Source: Centipeda felix (GTDB lineage Bacteria > Bacillota > Negativicutes > Selenomonadales > Selenomonadaceae). From it: a DNA stretch of 64,000 nucleotides. Of the stretch, positions 37,339 through 46,413 are shown in pieces. The stretch spans positions 419,603 to 483,602 of the forward strand of contig NZ_LT891958.1 of the NCBI RefSeq assembly GCF_900186465.1, given 5' to 3'. The notes under the pieces were generated by a model, which saw only the letters and a program-made list of their open reading frames with translations, made no database searches and was not told where the DNA came from. Each line of letters begins with the position of its first letter. Within the stretch, counting starts at the first letter, position 1. The position numbers and the translations under genes are program-made.

Positions 37339-37895
37339 TATAGTTTAACAAGTTCGCGCAGACGTGCAAGGTCGATGTAGGTCTCCGTCTCGGGATGCCG
37401 CGTGAGATAGCCTTGATGCTCGTCCGCTGCCGGCTGAAACGAGATCAGCCGCTCCATCGTAGCGTGCATAACGCGCCGTGCTGCCGCACTGCTGTTCGGA
37501 TCATTGAGTGTCAGGTGCTCCCCCGTCGCGGGGCAGCGTCCCTTGCCTGCGAGAAAGGTGAGGTAGAGCGCAATCTGCGGCTCGTCCTCCGCACTCTCGT
37601 AGAAGATGCCCGCGCGATACACGGCACCGCGCACATAGCCCTGCCCGTCGATGCTGTACGGCGTAACGACGGAAAAATGCAGATCGAGCAGCTGTGAGAT
37701 GTCCGTCTTTTTGGGATCGTAAACGATCTCAACGCCCACACGACCGCCCGACGCGCCTGTCAGCGCATCCTCGTGCGCGGTCTGCGGCGCAGCGTTGATG
37801 TAGCCCGTGCGGACGGAGACGATGCCGCGCCGTCCGCGAAACACCTCCTCGAGCTCGTACATATCCGCACCCGAAAGGCAGATGCGTTTCGTCAT
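37338..37895 (-). CDS. MsrA-like protein without the catalytic cysteine
   Basis: 185 residues, collinear with peptide methionine sulfoxide reductase A (ELEEVFRGRRGIVSVRTGYINA, then LDLHFSVVTPYSIDGQGYVRGAVYRAGIFY). In true MsrA the N-terminus reads G-C-F-W-G with the nucleophilic Cys; here the corresponding G-A-D-M-Y has Ala in its place. Only C6 lies nearby. Catalysis by the normal route is therefore doubtful; a moonlighting or substrate-binding role is possible. It follows meaB by 12 bp and has GGAGG upstream. Confidence 0.8.
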   Translation of the reverse strand: MTKRICLSGADMYELEEVFRGRRGIVSVRTGYINAAPQTAHEDALTGASGGRVGVEIVYDPKKTDISQLLDLHFSVVTPYSIDGQGYVRGAVYRAGIFYESAEDEPQIALYLTFLAGKGRCPATGEHLTLNDPNSSAAARRVMHATMERLISFQPAADEHQGYLTRHPETETYIDLARLRELVKL

Positions 37896-37907
37896 GGGTA
37901 CACCTCC

Positions 37908-39086
37908 TCAATTCGTAAAGAGGTCGACCTGCCGTCCCGCCGCACGGTGCACATCGAATACACTGAGCAGCTCCGCAACTGCCTGGGTCGGTGAGATGCC
38001 GCCCGAGAGGACCGCATCCTTTACCTCGGGCATGCGCCCGCGCACAACGGCATCATCGAAGAACAGGTTGTGCAGATGCTCGTCGATCATACTGTTCATC
38101 CAGTCGAGCAGCTGCCCGTCGCGCCGCTTCTTCCACACGCCGCTCTTCGTGGTCTTCTCGCGAAAGATGCGGATGATCTCCCACAGCTCGGCAAGTCCTG
38201 TCTTCTCGATCGCGGAGGCAAGGTAAGCGTGCGTCTCCCAGCCCGGTGTCGCGGGGCGGATAAACTCGATCATGCGCTCGTACTGCCCGCGTGCGACCTT
38301 CGCCTTGATGAGGTTGTCCCCGTCCGCCTTGTTGATGACGATCGCATCCGCAAGCTCCATGATGCCCTTCTTGATGCCTTGGAGTTCATCGCCCGCGCCC
38401 GTCAGCACGACGAGCAGGAAAAAGTCAACCATGGAGCGCACCGTCGTCTCGGACTGCCCGACGCCGACGGTCTCGATGATGATAACGTCGTAGCCGGCCG
38501 CCTCGCAGAGCAGCATGGTCTCACGGCTCTTGCGCGCGACGCCGCCGAGTGTGCCGCCTGCAGGAGAGGGGCGGATGAACGCCTCGGGACGGCGCGAGAG
38601 GGTTCCCATACGTGTCTTGTCGCCGAGGATCGAGCCCTTCGTGACAGAACTTGTGGGGTCAACGGTGAGCACAGCGACACGATGTCCCGCATCGCAGAGC
38701 ATATTGCCGAACGCCTCGATCATCGTGGACTTGCCTGCCCCCGGCACGCCCGTGATACCGATGCGCAGAGCATTGCCCGTCTTCGGCAGCAGGCGCTGAA
38801 GCACGCGCTGGGCACGCTTGAAGTGCTTGCTGCTGTTGCTCTCGATGAGCGTGATCGCACGAGATAGCGTCATGCGGTCGCCGCGGGCCACGCCCTCAAC
38901 ATAGTCATCTTCACTGAGGACAAGTTTGCGGTGGGACATCCCTGTCCCGTTCAGCAATTTCGGGTTGATGTTGCCGACGGTCAGATCCTTGATGCCCTCG
39001 ATGCCGCCCATGACGCTCGTCGTAAACTTCGCGTCGGCGTCCTCGGGTACCCAGTCGGGCCGTTCTGTGGTATATTTTTCGCTCAT
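37908..39086 (-). CDS. meaB: Methylmalonyl-CoA mutase-associated GTPase (MeaB/ArgK)
   Basis: 392 residues. G3E-family GTPase with Walker A GVPGAGKST, the switch segment containing DPTSS, IIIETVGVGQSE and NKADGD guanine-specificity motif. MeaB guards and reactivates methylmalonyl-CoA mutase and gates adenosylcobalamin loading. The gene lies downstream of mutAB on the same strand, separated by a family 2 repeat. GGAGG precedes ATG 39086; an upstream in-frame ATG at 39164 has no such site. Confidence 0.95.
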   Translation of the reverse strand: MSEKYTTERPDWVPEDADAKFTTSVMGGIEGIKDLTVGNINPKLLNGTGMSHRKLVLSEDDYVEGVARGDRMTLSRAITLIESNSSKHFKRAQRVLQRLLPKTGNALRIGITGVPGAGKSTMIEAFGNMLCDAGHRVAVLTVDPTSSVTKGSILGDKTRMGTLSRRPEAFIRPSPAGGTLGGVARKSRETMLLCEAAGYDVIIIETVGVGQSETTVRSMVDFFLLVVLTGAGDELQGIKKGIMELADAIVINKADGDNLIKAKVARGQYERMIEFIRPATPGWETHAYLASAIEKTGLAELWEIIRIFREKTTKSGVWKKRRDGQLLDWMNSMIDEHLHNLFFDDAVVRGRMPEVKDAVLSGGISPTQAVAELLSVFDVHRAAGRQVDLFTN

Positions 39087-39159
39087 AAAGCCTCCTTTCC
39101 TACTAGGAAAAATTATGGCGTTGATATTTTCTGTATTGTATAGACGTGCAGTTCCCCTG

Positions 39160-39312
39160 AGCAAACCCTAGAGAAGCAAGCGGAAAAGAGGACACGTTCT
39201 GCCCCCTGCGGATTTTAACCGTTCAAGCGGAGCGCGTTTGGAATCCGCAGGTGTTTTGGCAGATAAGTGTCCGACCGCTTGCGTAACGAGGGTTCTGCGA
39301 AGGGGCACGCAC
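39160..39312 (+). repeat. Dispersed structured repeat, family 2, copy 2
   Basis: Best-preserved copy: outer stem GCAAGCGG/CCGCTTGC, inner stem CCTGCGGATT/AATCCGCAGG with TTCAAGCGGAGCGCG inside. It sits between mutB and meaB. Confidence 0.85.
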
Positions 39313-39378
39313 GGCAACCATTCTGTTGTATGGCGGCAAAACGCCGCCCTCATGCAGAGAGCGGCGCCGCTATTTGCC

Positions 39379-41577
39379 TTATCCTGCGGCTTCTTCCTTC
39401 GCGCGTGCGATGAGAAGGGTCAGGAGCTTGATGCCCGCCTCGGGGATGTTCGTACCCGGTGCGAAGATCGCAACCGCGCCGTGCTCGTAGAGGTTGTCAT
39501 AGTCCTGCACGGGGATGACGCCGCCGATGCAGACCATGATGTCGTCACGTCCGAGCTTCTTCAGTTCATCGACGAGCTGCGGCAGGAGCGTGTTGTGTCC
39601 CGCTGCGAGGGAGCTGAACCCGACCATGTGCACGTCGTTGTCGACCGCGTCCTGCGCTGTCTCTGCGGGCGTCTGGAACAGGGGCCCCACGTCGACGTCC
39701 CAGCCCATGTCGGCGAAGGAGGACGCGATGACCTTCTGCCCGCGGTCGTGTCCGTCCTGTCCCATCTTCGCGACGAAGATACGCGGACGGCGGCCCGTGA
39801 GTTCCTCGAACTCGTCCGCCATCTCACGGGCGCGGTCAAGCTCGGTCTTGTCCGTAAACTCGGAGGAGTAAACGCCAGAGATCGTATGAATGACCGCCTG
39901 GAAGCGTCCCGAGACCTTCTCCACCGCATCGGAGATCTCGCCGAGCGAGGCGCGTGCGCGCGCCGCATCGACGGCCGCCTCGAGGAGGTTGCCGTTGTCG
40001 CGGCTCTCTGCCGCCTTCGTGATGCCCTCAAGGCAGCGGCGCACGTCGTCTGCGTTGCGCTCTGCGCGCAGTTTTTCGAGACGTTCCACCTGTGCCTGGC
40101 GCACCGCTGTATTGTCGATCGCGAGGATCTGCAGGGGATCTTCCTTTTCGAGGCGATACTTGTTCACGCCGACAATGCTCTCCAGCCCAGAGTCGATCTG
40201 CGCCTGACGGCGTGCCGCCGCCTCCTCAATGCGCATCTTCGGCAGTCCCGTCGAGATCGCCTTTGCCATGCCGCCGAGGGACTCGACCTCCTGGATGTGT
40301 GCCCAAGCACGGCGAATGATCTCGTTTGTGAGTGACTCGACGTAGTAGGAGCCGCCCCATGGGTCGATGATCTTGCAGACGCTCGTCTCGTCCTGAATGT
40401 AAAGCTGCGTGTTTCGTGCGATGCGTGCCGAGAAGTCCGTCGGCAGGGCGATCGCCTCATCGAGCGCATTCGTATGGAGCGACTGTGTGTGCCCGAGTGC
40501 CGCTCCCATCGCCTCCATCGCCGTGCGCGCGATATTGTTGAACGGATCCTGCGCTGTGAGTGACCACCCCGAGGTCTGGCTGTGCGTGCGGAGCGCCATC
40601 GATTTGTTGTTCTTCGCGCCGAAGGACTTGACAATCTTCGCCCAGAGAACGCGCGCCGCACGCATCTTGGCAACCTCCATAAAGTAGTTCTTGCCGATCG
40701 CCCAGAAGAATGAGAGACGCTTCGCGAAGTCGTCAACGGCAAGTCCCGCCTTGATGCCCGTGCGGATGTACTCAAGACCGTCCGCGAGCGTGTAGCCCAG
40801 CTCGATGTCCGCCGGCGCACCAGCCTCCTGCATGTGGTAGCCGGAGATGGAGATGCTGTTGAACTTCGGCATATACTTCGTCGTGTACTCGAAGATGTCG
40901 CCGATGATGCGCATGGACATCTCCGGCGGGTAGATGTAGGTATTGCGCACCATGAACTCTTTCAGAATATCGTTCTGAATCGTGCCCGCCATGATCTTCT
41001 TATCGACGCCCTGTTCTTCGCCCGAAACGATGAAGAACGCGAGGATCGGCAGCACTGCGCCGTTCATCGTCATGGAAACGGACATCTGGTCGAGCGGAAT
41101 GCCCGAGAACAGGATGTTCATGTCCAGCATGGAGCAGACCGAGACGCCTGCCTTGCCCACGTCGCCGACCACGCGCGGATTGTCCGCATCATAGCCGCGG
41201 TGCGTCGGGAGGTCAAATGCGATCGAGAGTCCCTTCTGCCCGGCGGCGAGGTTGCGCCGATAGAAGGCGTTCGACTCCTCGGCCGTCGAGAACCCCGCGT
41301 ACTGGCGCACCGTCCACGGACGGAACACGTACATCGTGGAGTAGGGCCCGCGCAGGCAGGGCGGAATCCCGCTCGCAAAGTCGAGGTGGTTCATGTGCGC
41401 ATAGACATCGTGATCGTAGAACGGTTTCACGGGGATGCGCTCCATCGTCTTGTGTGTGAGTGCCTCAAACGTCCGTCCCGTACCGCCTTCGAAAAGGGCG
41501 CGCCATTCCTTGGAGTCTGCGGACGGGCTTTCGCCGAGGCTCATGCCCGTGAAATCCGGGTTCGTAAAGCCTGCCAT
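39379..41577 (-). CDS. mutB: Methylmalonyl-CoA mutase large (catalytic) subunit
   Basis: 732 residues. The N-terminal TIM barrel binds the CoA ester ([30 protein letters not shown]); the C-terminal B12-binding domain has the DGHDRG motif with the cobalt-coordinating His, then SSLAAGH. With MutA it interconverts succinyl-CoA and methylmalonyl-CoA, the key step to propionate. The start overlaps the mutA stop by one base (TAATG). Confidence 0.97.
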   Translation of the reverse strand: MAGFTNPDFTGMSLGESPSADSKEWRALFEGGTGRTFEALTHKTMERIPVKPFYDHDVYAHMNHLDFASGIPPCLRGPYSTMYVFRPWTVRQYAGFSTAEESNAFYRRNLAAGQKGLSIAFDLPTHRGYDADNPRVVGDVGKAGVSVCSMLDMNILFSGIPLDQMSVSMTMNGAVLPILAFFIVSGEEQGVDKKIMAGTIQNDILKEFMVRNTYIYPPEMSMRIIGDIFEYTTKYMPKFNSISISGYHMQEAGAPADIELGYTLADGLEYIRTGIKAGLAVDDFAKRLSFFWAIGKNYFMEVAKMRAARVLWAKIVKSFGAKNNKSMALRTHSQTSGWSLTAQDPFNNIARTAMEAMGAALGHTQSLHTNALDEAIALPTDFSARIARNTQLYIQDETSVCKIIDPWGGSYYVESLTNEIIRRAWAHIQEVESLGGMAKAISTGLPKMRIEEAAARRQAQIDSGLESIVGVNKYRLEKEDPLQILAIDNTAVRQAQVERLEKLRAERNADDVRRCLEGITKAAESRDNGNLLEAAVDAARARASLGEISDAVEKVSGRFQAVIHTISGVYSSEFTDKTELDRAREMADEFEELTGRRPRIFVAKMGQDGHDRGQKVIASSFADMGWDVDVGPLFQTPAETAQDAVDNDVHMVGFSSLAAGHNTLLPQLVDELKKLGRDDIMVCIGGVIPVQDYDNLYEHGAVAIFAPGTNIPEAGIKLLTLLIARAKEEAAG

Positions 41578-43760
41578 TACGCAATCATCCCTTTCTGTTT
41601 CTGGAGACCCTCAAGGATCTCATAGCAGTTCGCGCGGACGGAGATATATTCGTCAATGCCCGCTTCCTTGTATGTCTCAAGCAGATCCTTCGGCGCGGCG
41701 CCCGCGAGAAAAACGCGTGCCTGCGGCAGCACCTTGTGGAGCTTTGGTGCAAGGGCAGGGACGATCTCGGGATAGGTCGCATCCGTAGAGCAGATGACGA
41801 CGGCATCCGCACCGCTTGCACGCGCCGCCTCCGCTGCCTCATCGACGGTCTTAAAGCCGTCGTTGCCGAGTACCTCGAATGCACCGACCTGCAGGAAGCC
41901 TGTGGTAAAATCTGCGCGCGCCTTGTGCTGCGGGATAGGGCCCATGTTCGCGAGGAAGATCTTCACATTGTCATCCTTCGCTGCCTTATAGTCCTCTGTG
42001 CGCCGGCGCAGCGCCTCAAAGCGTTCGCTCCAGCGATGCGGGGCAATCGCCGCGACCGTCTCCGCACCTTTCCCCGCCGTGAGCGCCGCCATCAGCTCGG
42101 CAATCGTCGCCCCTGCAAGCGCCGCCTCAACAGCATTCTGAACGGAACCATCTGCCTTGAACGCCGCAAGTGTCTCGTCGCGGTGCTTTGTGTCGATGTC
42201 GGAGAGATATGCTTCGATATCTTTCGTGCGCTGTGCCTTGAGCGCTGCCGTATCCTCGGCGCGTGTCTCGAGCAGCGTCTCCGTCATGTTCGGATACATG
42301 TTGTTGCCGACAATACGGTCACGGCGCAGGTCGGCATTCTTAAAGCGGTCGGCGAGCACCTTCGCGATGCCCTCCTGAACCGTGCCTGCACGCAGTGCCG
42401 CAGCGATGCCGCCCTCTTTCTCGATGCCTTGGAACGCCGCCCAGATTTTTTCCTTCATCTGGCGCGTCAGCGTCTCAACCGCCCACGAACCGCCGGCGGG
42501 GTCGATCGGCTGCAGGAGACCGAATTCCTCCTGGAGCATGATCTGGACGTTGCGCGCAATGCGGCGCGAAAACTCATCGCCCTTGCGGATGGGTTCATCA
42601 AACGGCGCACTCTCAAAGGAGTCGATGCCGCCGACAACGCCTGAGAAGATCTCCGTCGTGTTGCGGAGCATGTTGACATACGGATCGTAAACGGTCTTGA
42701 AGAAGAGTGCGGGGCGCGCATGGATACGCATCTTCTGCGCCTCGGCATTCCCGCCGAAGGCCTTCACGATCTGTGCCCAGAGCGGGCGCACAGCGCGCAG
42801 CTTAGCGATCTGCAGGAAGAAGTTTGCCCCCATTGAGAACGCAAAGGCAATCTGCGATGCCGCCGCATCGATCGTGAGGCCCCGCTCACAGAGGGCGCGC
42901 AGATACGCCGTCGCCGCGGCGAGAACTGCCGCGACCTCCTGTACATCGTTCGCTCCGCCGCTGCTGTAGACATCGCTGCGCACGAATACCGTACGCAGAT
43001 GCGGTGCGTTCACCGTCGCCCAGCGCGCCGCCGCCGCGAGACTGTCATAGTATGAGTCAAGGGACGCAGGCAGTTTTCCGTCTGTCACAAGAGCGCCGAT
43101 GGGATCTGCACCGACAATGCCACGCACATTCTTCATATCCTCGCCTGCTGCACGGCGTGCCGCCGCGACGAGCGCAAGCAGAGGCACGGCGTTCGCACCC
43201 GCGTAGACGTAGAGGGGGAACTTCGCGAGGTCAAGTCCCGTGAGGAGCACGTGCATGTCCTCGACCGTCGTCACACTCGTCCCCGTGTCGCCGACCTTCT
43301 CCGCCTGACGCGCATCCACACCGGCGCGCGACGCCGTATCGAGCACAATGTGGTAGATCGTTGCGCCCTTGTCGTTCTCATGGCGCAGGAGCTCGTTGTT
43401 CTCTGCCGGGAGCGTCTCGTCACACGCCTGCGCGATGCCCCACGGCTTGCCGATGTAGCCCGCCGCATCCACGCCGCGGAGATAGTCCCCCATGCCGGGC
43501 ATAACTCCCTTCGGCAGGATGTCCTCCGTATGCTTCCGCGTGTACATGGGGTCAAAGGTGATCCCCTCATAGGTCTTCGTGAACATCTTCTTTTCGAACG
43601 GCGCGCCCTTCAGGAGTGCCTCACAGGCGGCTTTCCACTCCTCATCCGTAGGCGGCGTGAATTCATCGAGCGGAACATCGGGGAAATCCTCAACATCCGC
43701 CGATTTCTTCAGAAGCTTCTGAAGTTCCTCGTCGCTCGACCGCTCTTTTTCTTCCGGCAT
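41577..43760 (-). CDS. mutA: Methylmalonyl-CoA mutase small subunit
   Basis: 727 residues, full length, same fold as MutB. The B12-binding motif is lost: the equivalent of DxHxxG reads PQHKARAD, and the following region keeps only the Rossmann-like shell. This is the usual non-catalytic subunit of the bacterial heterodimer. AAGGAGG precedes the start. The mRNA leader contains an inverted repeat (43796-43820), a terminator (43868-43902) and, farther up, a cobalamin riboswitch. Confidence 0.95.
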   Translation of the reverse strand: MPEEKERSSDEELQKLLKKSADVEDFPDVPLDEFTPPTDEEWKAACEALLKGAPFEKKMFTKTYEGITFDPMYTRKHTEDILPKGVMPGMGDYLRGVDAAGYIGKPWGIAQACDETLPAENNELLRHENDKGATIYHIVLDTASRAGVDARQAEKVGDTGTSVTTVEDMHVLLTGLDLAKFPLYVYAGANAVPLLALVAAARRAAGEDMKNVRGIVGADPIGALVTDGKLPASLDSYYDSLAAAARWATVNAPHLRTVFVRSDVYSSGGANDVQEVAAVLAAATAYLRALCERGLTIDAAASQIAFAFSMGANFFLQIAKLRAVRPLWAQIVKAFGGNAEAQKMRIHARPALFFKTVYDPYVNMLRNTTEIFSGVVGGIDSFESAPFDEPIRKGDEFSRRIARNVQIMLQEEFGLLQPIDPAGGSWAVETLTRQMKEKIWAAFQGIEKEGGIAAALRAGTVQEGIAKVLADRFKNADLRRDRIVGNNMYPNMTETLLETRAEDTAALKAQRTKDIEAYLSDIDTKHRDETLAAFKADGSVQNAVEAALAGATIAELMAALTAGKGAETVAAIAPHRWSERFEALRRRTEDYKAAKDDNVKIFLANMGPIPQHKARADFTTGFLQVGAFEVLGNDGFKTVDEAAEAARASGADAVVICSTDATYPEIVPALAPKLHKVLPQARVFLAGAAPKDLLETYKEAGIDEYISVRANCYEILEGLQKQKGMIA

Positions 43761-43795
43761 ATTACGTCCTCCTTTAATTTATTCCGGGAAGGCTC

Positions 43796-43820
43796 TGTCA
43801 GTTCAATGGATAAACTGACA
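43796..43820 (-). promoter_or_regulatory. Operator-like inverted repeat in the mutA leader
   Basis: TGTCAGTT-N9-AACTGACA, about 36 bp before mutA. Size and symmetry suit a repressor site, but no binding protein can be named. Confidence 0.4.
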
Positions 43821-43867
43821 TTATGATAAAGCAACCAATGCAAGTTTTGCACACGATTGCTAACCCT

Positions 43868-43902
43868 AAAAAAAATCGCCCTGAGCTTCCACCCTCAGAG
43901 CG
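43868..43902 (-). terminator. Terminator upstream of mutA
   Basis: On the minus strand CGCTCTGAG pairs with CTCAGGGCG (one G-T pair) around 8 bases and is followed by ATTTTTTTT. It would stop transcripts coming from the riboswitch before mutA, about 110 bp upstream. Confidence 0.75.
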
Positions 43903-44054
43903 TTCCCTCATCACGAGGGAAAAACGAGAACTGAAAAGATGAGCAATGTTTCCCCAAGGAGCAATGCTCCTTCATCCCGGGGAAATCTCTGCGCATGTTC
44001 CCATACGTGCGCACAGATCTCCGCAGGATCGCGCAGGGAATCGAGCCTTGCATA

Positions 44055-44092
44055 GAAAAAGCCCATCCCGCAGCAGCAGAATGGGTCTTTTT
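44055..44092 (-). terminator. Terminator below the cobalamin riboswitch (possible expression platform)
   Basis: AAAAAG-CCCAT pairs with ATGGG-CTTTTT around the 10-base CGCAGCAGCA-type loop; T-runs on both strands. It lies about 120 bases after the riboswitch B12 box. Confidence 0.65.
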
Positions 44093-44204
44093 CGGTATCG
44101 TCACTCAGTTCTCGTGTCGTTTGGTCGCGGCTGCGCCAAACTTTATATCAAGCGAACGAATCCGCAAAATCTCCATCCCCATCACTCGCAGGTCAATCGG
44201 TGAT

Positions 44205-44400
44205 TGTTAATCAAGCAGGTCTCCTGGCTCCAGTTCATCGCTCCTTCGCATCTTCCCGGGGGGCTTCCCCAGTGACTGCCGGCTCGCGCTGGCGTGCGAA
44301 TTTGCTCACTGTTACAGTGGCGTGACCGCTCCGGCTTACGAGATCATATCTCCCTACCGGATTCCCTATGAAGCATTAAGGCTTTGCACAGCAAAACCTC
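44205..44400 (-). ncRNA. Cobalamin (B12) riboswitch
   Basis: Read on the minus strand, the region shows GGGAATCCGGT, then GCCACTGTAACAGTG, and the B12 box AGCCAGGAGACCTGC (44215-44229). This order and spacing match the adenosylcobalamin riboswitch consensus. It follows a good promoter and precedes a terminator, then the mutAB genes. Cobalamin riboswitches normally repress biosynthesis or uptake genes; here the nearest downstream genes use B12. Confidence 0.85.
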
Positions 44401-44445
44401 TACACTTGATCCAATTTCTATATGTAATTTTTATGGTACGATAGA

Positions 44446-44474
44446 ATAGTACCACTGAAAGCACTTCTTGTCAA
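44446..44474 (-). promoter_or_regulatory. Promoter of the riboswitch transcript
   Basis: TTGACA (44469-44474), 17-base spacer, TACTAT (44446-44451) on the minus strand. Transcription would begin about 40 bases before the aptamer. Confidence 0.75.
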
Positions 44475-44514
44475 TAAAAAAGAATCACTGTGTGAATAAT
44501 TCCACAGTGATTCT
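44475..44514 (-). terminator. Terminator after the 3D-domain gene
   Basis: AGAATCACTGTG pairs with CACAGTGATTCT around ten bases, followed on the minus strand by TTTTTTATT. It overlaps the start of the riboswitch promoter. Confidence 0.85.
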
Positions 44515-44522
44515 CTCTTTTG

Positions 44523-45332
44523 TTACTCGAGGACGTAGACCTCAACCGAGCGCCGGCCGAACTGGATTGCCTCGTCATAGCTCTCCATGCAGAGGTCAAT
44601 CGTGTTGCCGACGATCGCCCCGCCCGTATCCGCAGCGATTGCCTCGCCGTAGCCCGGGATATAGAGCCGCGAGCCGAGCGGAATGACGTTCGGATCGACG
44701 GCGACAACACCGCGGCGCGCCGCCATGCCGGTCGCCGTAATGCCGCTGCCGCCCCCGTCACTCGGGAGATAGGCGGATGCGTGCATTGTATAGGCTGCAC
44801 GATAGCGGGGAATCCCCCGACTTACGCGTTCGGCCTCGCGCTCACGCGCGCGCCGCTGCTCCGCCGCCTGCTCATTCTCTGTGAGCTGTATTGCAAGGTT
44901 TGCGGTGACTGGTGTATCAACACCGGGGTTCACATCAACCTCGTTCATATTGTAGCCATACTCTGCCACAACGTCGCCGACGGTATGTCCGCTCGTCATA
45001 ACCTGCTGCGTATCGCCCCAGAAGGAGATGGTGACGGGCACGGCGCGCCGTACGGAGATGTCCGTACGCGGCGGATCCTTGCTCTCCTGCACCTCGTAGG
45101 TGTCCTTCTCGCCGAGCGTAACGCCAAGTTTTGCAAAAATATCGTTAGGCTGCGTCTGCACCGTCATGTCGTTGATCGTCTCTCCATCGACATGCACACT
45201 CACGCGGTGCATATTCTTCGGCAAGCCGTTCATCGTGAAGCCGCTGGACATCAGCATCATGCCCGCCAGCGCCGCACAGAGCACCGTGTTCTGCTTCTTT
45301 CTCACAAATGTTCCTATGCTTTTCCACTGCAT
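44523..45332 (-). CDS. Cell-wall-associated 3D-domain protein with DUF348-like repeats
   Basis: 269 residues. A short cytoplasmic start and membrane anchor or signal segment (residues about 12-33, VLCAALAGMMLMSSG) precede two DUF348/YabE-type repeats (about 40-135). A charged spacer rich in E and R follows, then the C-terminal 3D domain with three aspartates in AVDPNVIPLGSRLY, AADTGGAI and IDLCM. The architecture is that of YabE/Rpf-like cell-wall lytic proteins in Firmicutes. Start at 45332 has AAGGGGGG upstream. A likely role is peptidoglycan remodelling. Confidence 0.87.
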   Translation of the reverse strand: MQWKSIGTFVRKKQNTVLCAALAGMMLMSSGFTMNGLPKNMHRVSVHVDGETINDMTVQTQPNDIFAKLGVTLGEKDTYEVQESKDPPRTDISVRRAVPVTISFWGDTQQVMTSGHTVGDVVAEYGYNMNEVDVNPGVDTPVTANLAIQLTENEQAAEQRRAREREAERVSRGIPRYRAAYTMHASAYLPSDGGGSGITATGMAARRGVVAVDPNVIPLGSRLYIPGYGEAIAADTGGAIVGNTIDLCMESYDEAIQFGRRSVEVYVLE

Positions 45333-45444
45333 AGAATCCCCCCTTTGTTGGAGGTATTTTCCCACTTTGACCTGAATTTTTCATGAAGAATGGGATGTGA
45401 GTTAAAATTGAAAGCGATTTTCCGAGTTTGCGCGCCACTTTGCT

Positions 45445-45489
45445 AAAAAATGCAGTACAGAGCATCGTGCTCCATACCGCAGTTTTTTT
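45445..45489 (-). terminator. Terminator of the pflBA transcript
   Basis: On the minus strand TGCGGTATGGAGCA pairs with TGCTCTGTACTGCA (with G-T pairs) and is followed by a T-run. Repeat copy D lies between it and the pflA stop. Confidence 0.7.
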
Positions 45490-45490
45490 A

Positions 45491-45653
45491 TGGAATCGCT
45501 GATAAAATGAAGTCCGTCAGATTGGCGTAGATTTTTTCGTCCGAACGAGGTGGAAAACCGGACGCAGAGTGGTGCTCTGTGGAGGATTTTCCGCTGAAGT
45601 GCGGGCAAAAAAGATGCGCTAAGATGGCGGTGCTGAATTTATCAGTGCTTCCA
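45491..45653 (+). repeat. Dispersed structured repeat, family 1, copy D (best preserved)
   Basis: Ends TGGAATCGCTGATAAAAT and ATTTATCAGTGCTTCCA form terminal inverted repeats. Internal segments CAGATTGGCGTAGATTTTTT and AAAAAGATGCGCTAAGATGG match copy A. The variable hairpin is CAGAG/CTCTG. It starts 4 bp after the pflA stop on the minus strand and lies inside that 3' untranslated region. Confidence 0.88.
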
Positions 45654-45657
45654 TTAT

Positions 45658-46413
45658 TTATCCTCTGCGCGGCAGGTCATTTCCCCCGCACAGGATTGCC
45701 TCGGCGCGCGCGATCTCCTCTGCCGTCGGCACGGGCGTATCCCCGAGCGGGTACGGCAGATGAAGTGCCTCATATTTGTGCCGCGCCATCGCATGATAGG
45801 GCAGCACCTCCACGCGCTCGACCGTTCGCAGCGTCCCGATGAAGTCCGCCAGCCGGTGCAGGTCATCGGCATCCGTCGTCCACCCCGGCACGAGCACGTG
45901 ACGGATCCACATGCTTTTCCCCTGCTCCGATAGGTACCGCGCGAGTGCCAGTACCGGTGCATTGGACGTGCCCGTCAGCGCACGATGCTGCGCGGGGTCG
46001 ATGTGCTTGATGTCGAGGAGAAAGAGATCGGTGAGCGGCAGCAGCGCCCGAAACGCGCTGAAGAATGGCTCATCCTCGGTAAAGGGGCCGCCCGCCGTGT
46101 CGATGACCGTGCTGACCTGCTGCTCCTTCGCCAGGCGAAAGAGCTCCGTCACAAACGGAAGCTGCAGCAGCGGCTCGCCGCCGCTGACGGTGATGCCGCC
46201 GCGCTCCTTCCAGTATGGACGATAGCGCAGTGCCTGCCGCAGCACATCCGCCGGCGTTCGCTCCTCGCCGCCTCCTAGCCCCCATGTCTCGGGGTTGTGG
46301 CAGTACTGACAGCGATAACAGCAGCCCTGCACAAAGACGATGAAGCGGATGCCGGGGCCGTCGACCGAGCCGAAGCTCTCCGTGGAGCTGATCCGACCGT
46401 TACATCCGGTCAT
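45658..46413 (-). CDS. pflA: Pyruvate formate-lyase activating enzyme (radical SAM)
   Basis: 251 residues. Radical SAM cluster motif CX3CX2C is present as C31-C35-C38 in [15 protein letters not shown]-binding [10 protein letters not shown] follows. It generates the glycyl radical of PflB. It overlaps the end of pflB by 14 bp, and no clear Shine-Dalgarno site is present, so translation depends on pflB. A family 1 repeat occupies its 3' untranslated region. Confidence 0.95.
   Translation of the reverse strand: MTGCNGRISSTESFGSVDGPGIRFIVFVQGCCYRCQYCHNPETWGLGGGEERTPADVLRQALRYRPYWKERGGITVSGGEPLLQLPFVTELFRLAKEQQVSTVIDTAGGPFTEDEPFFSAFRALLPLTDLFLLDIKHIDPAQHRALTGTSNAPVLALARYLSEQGKSMWIRHVLVPGWTTDADDLHRLADFIGTLRTVERVEVLPYHAMARHKYEALHLPYPLGDTPVPTAEEIARAEAILCGGNDLPRRG

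Noticed and set aside
43911..44066. 51-codon minus-strand frame in the mutA leader (with a longer start-less extension)
   Set aside because: It runs through a terminator hairpin and has no Shine-Dalgarno site; a frameshifted small gene cannot be excluded but is not supported.
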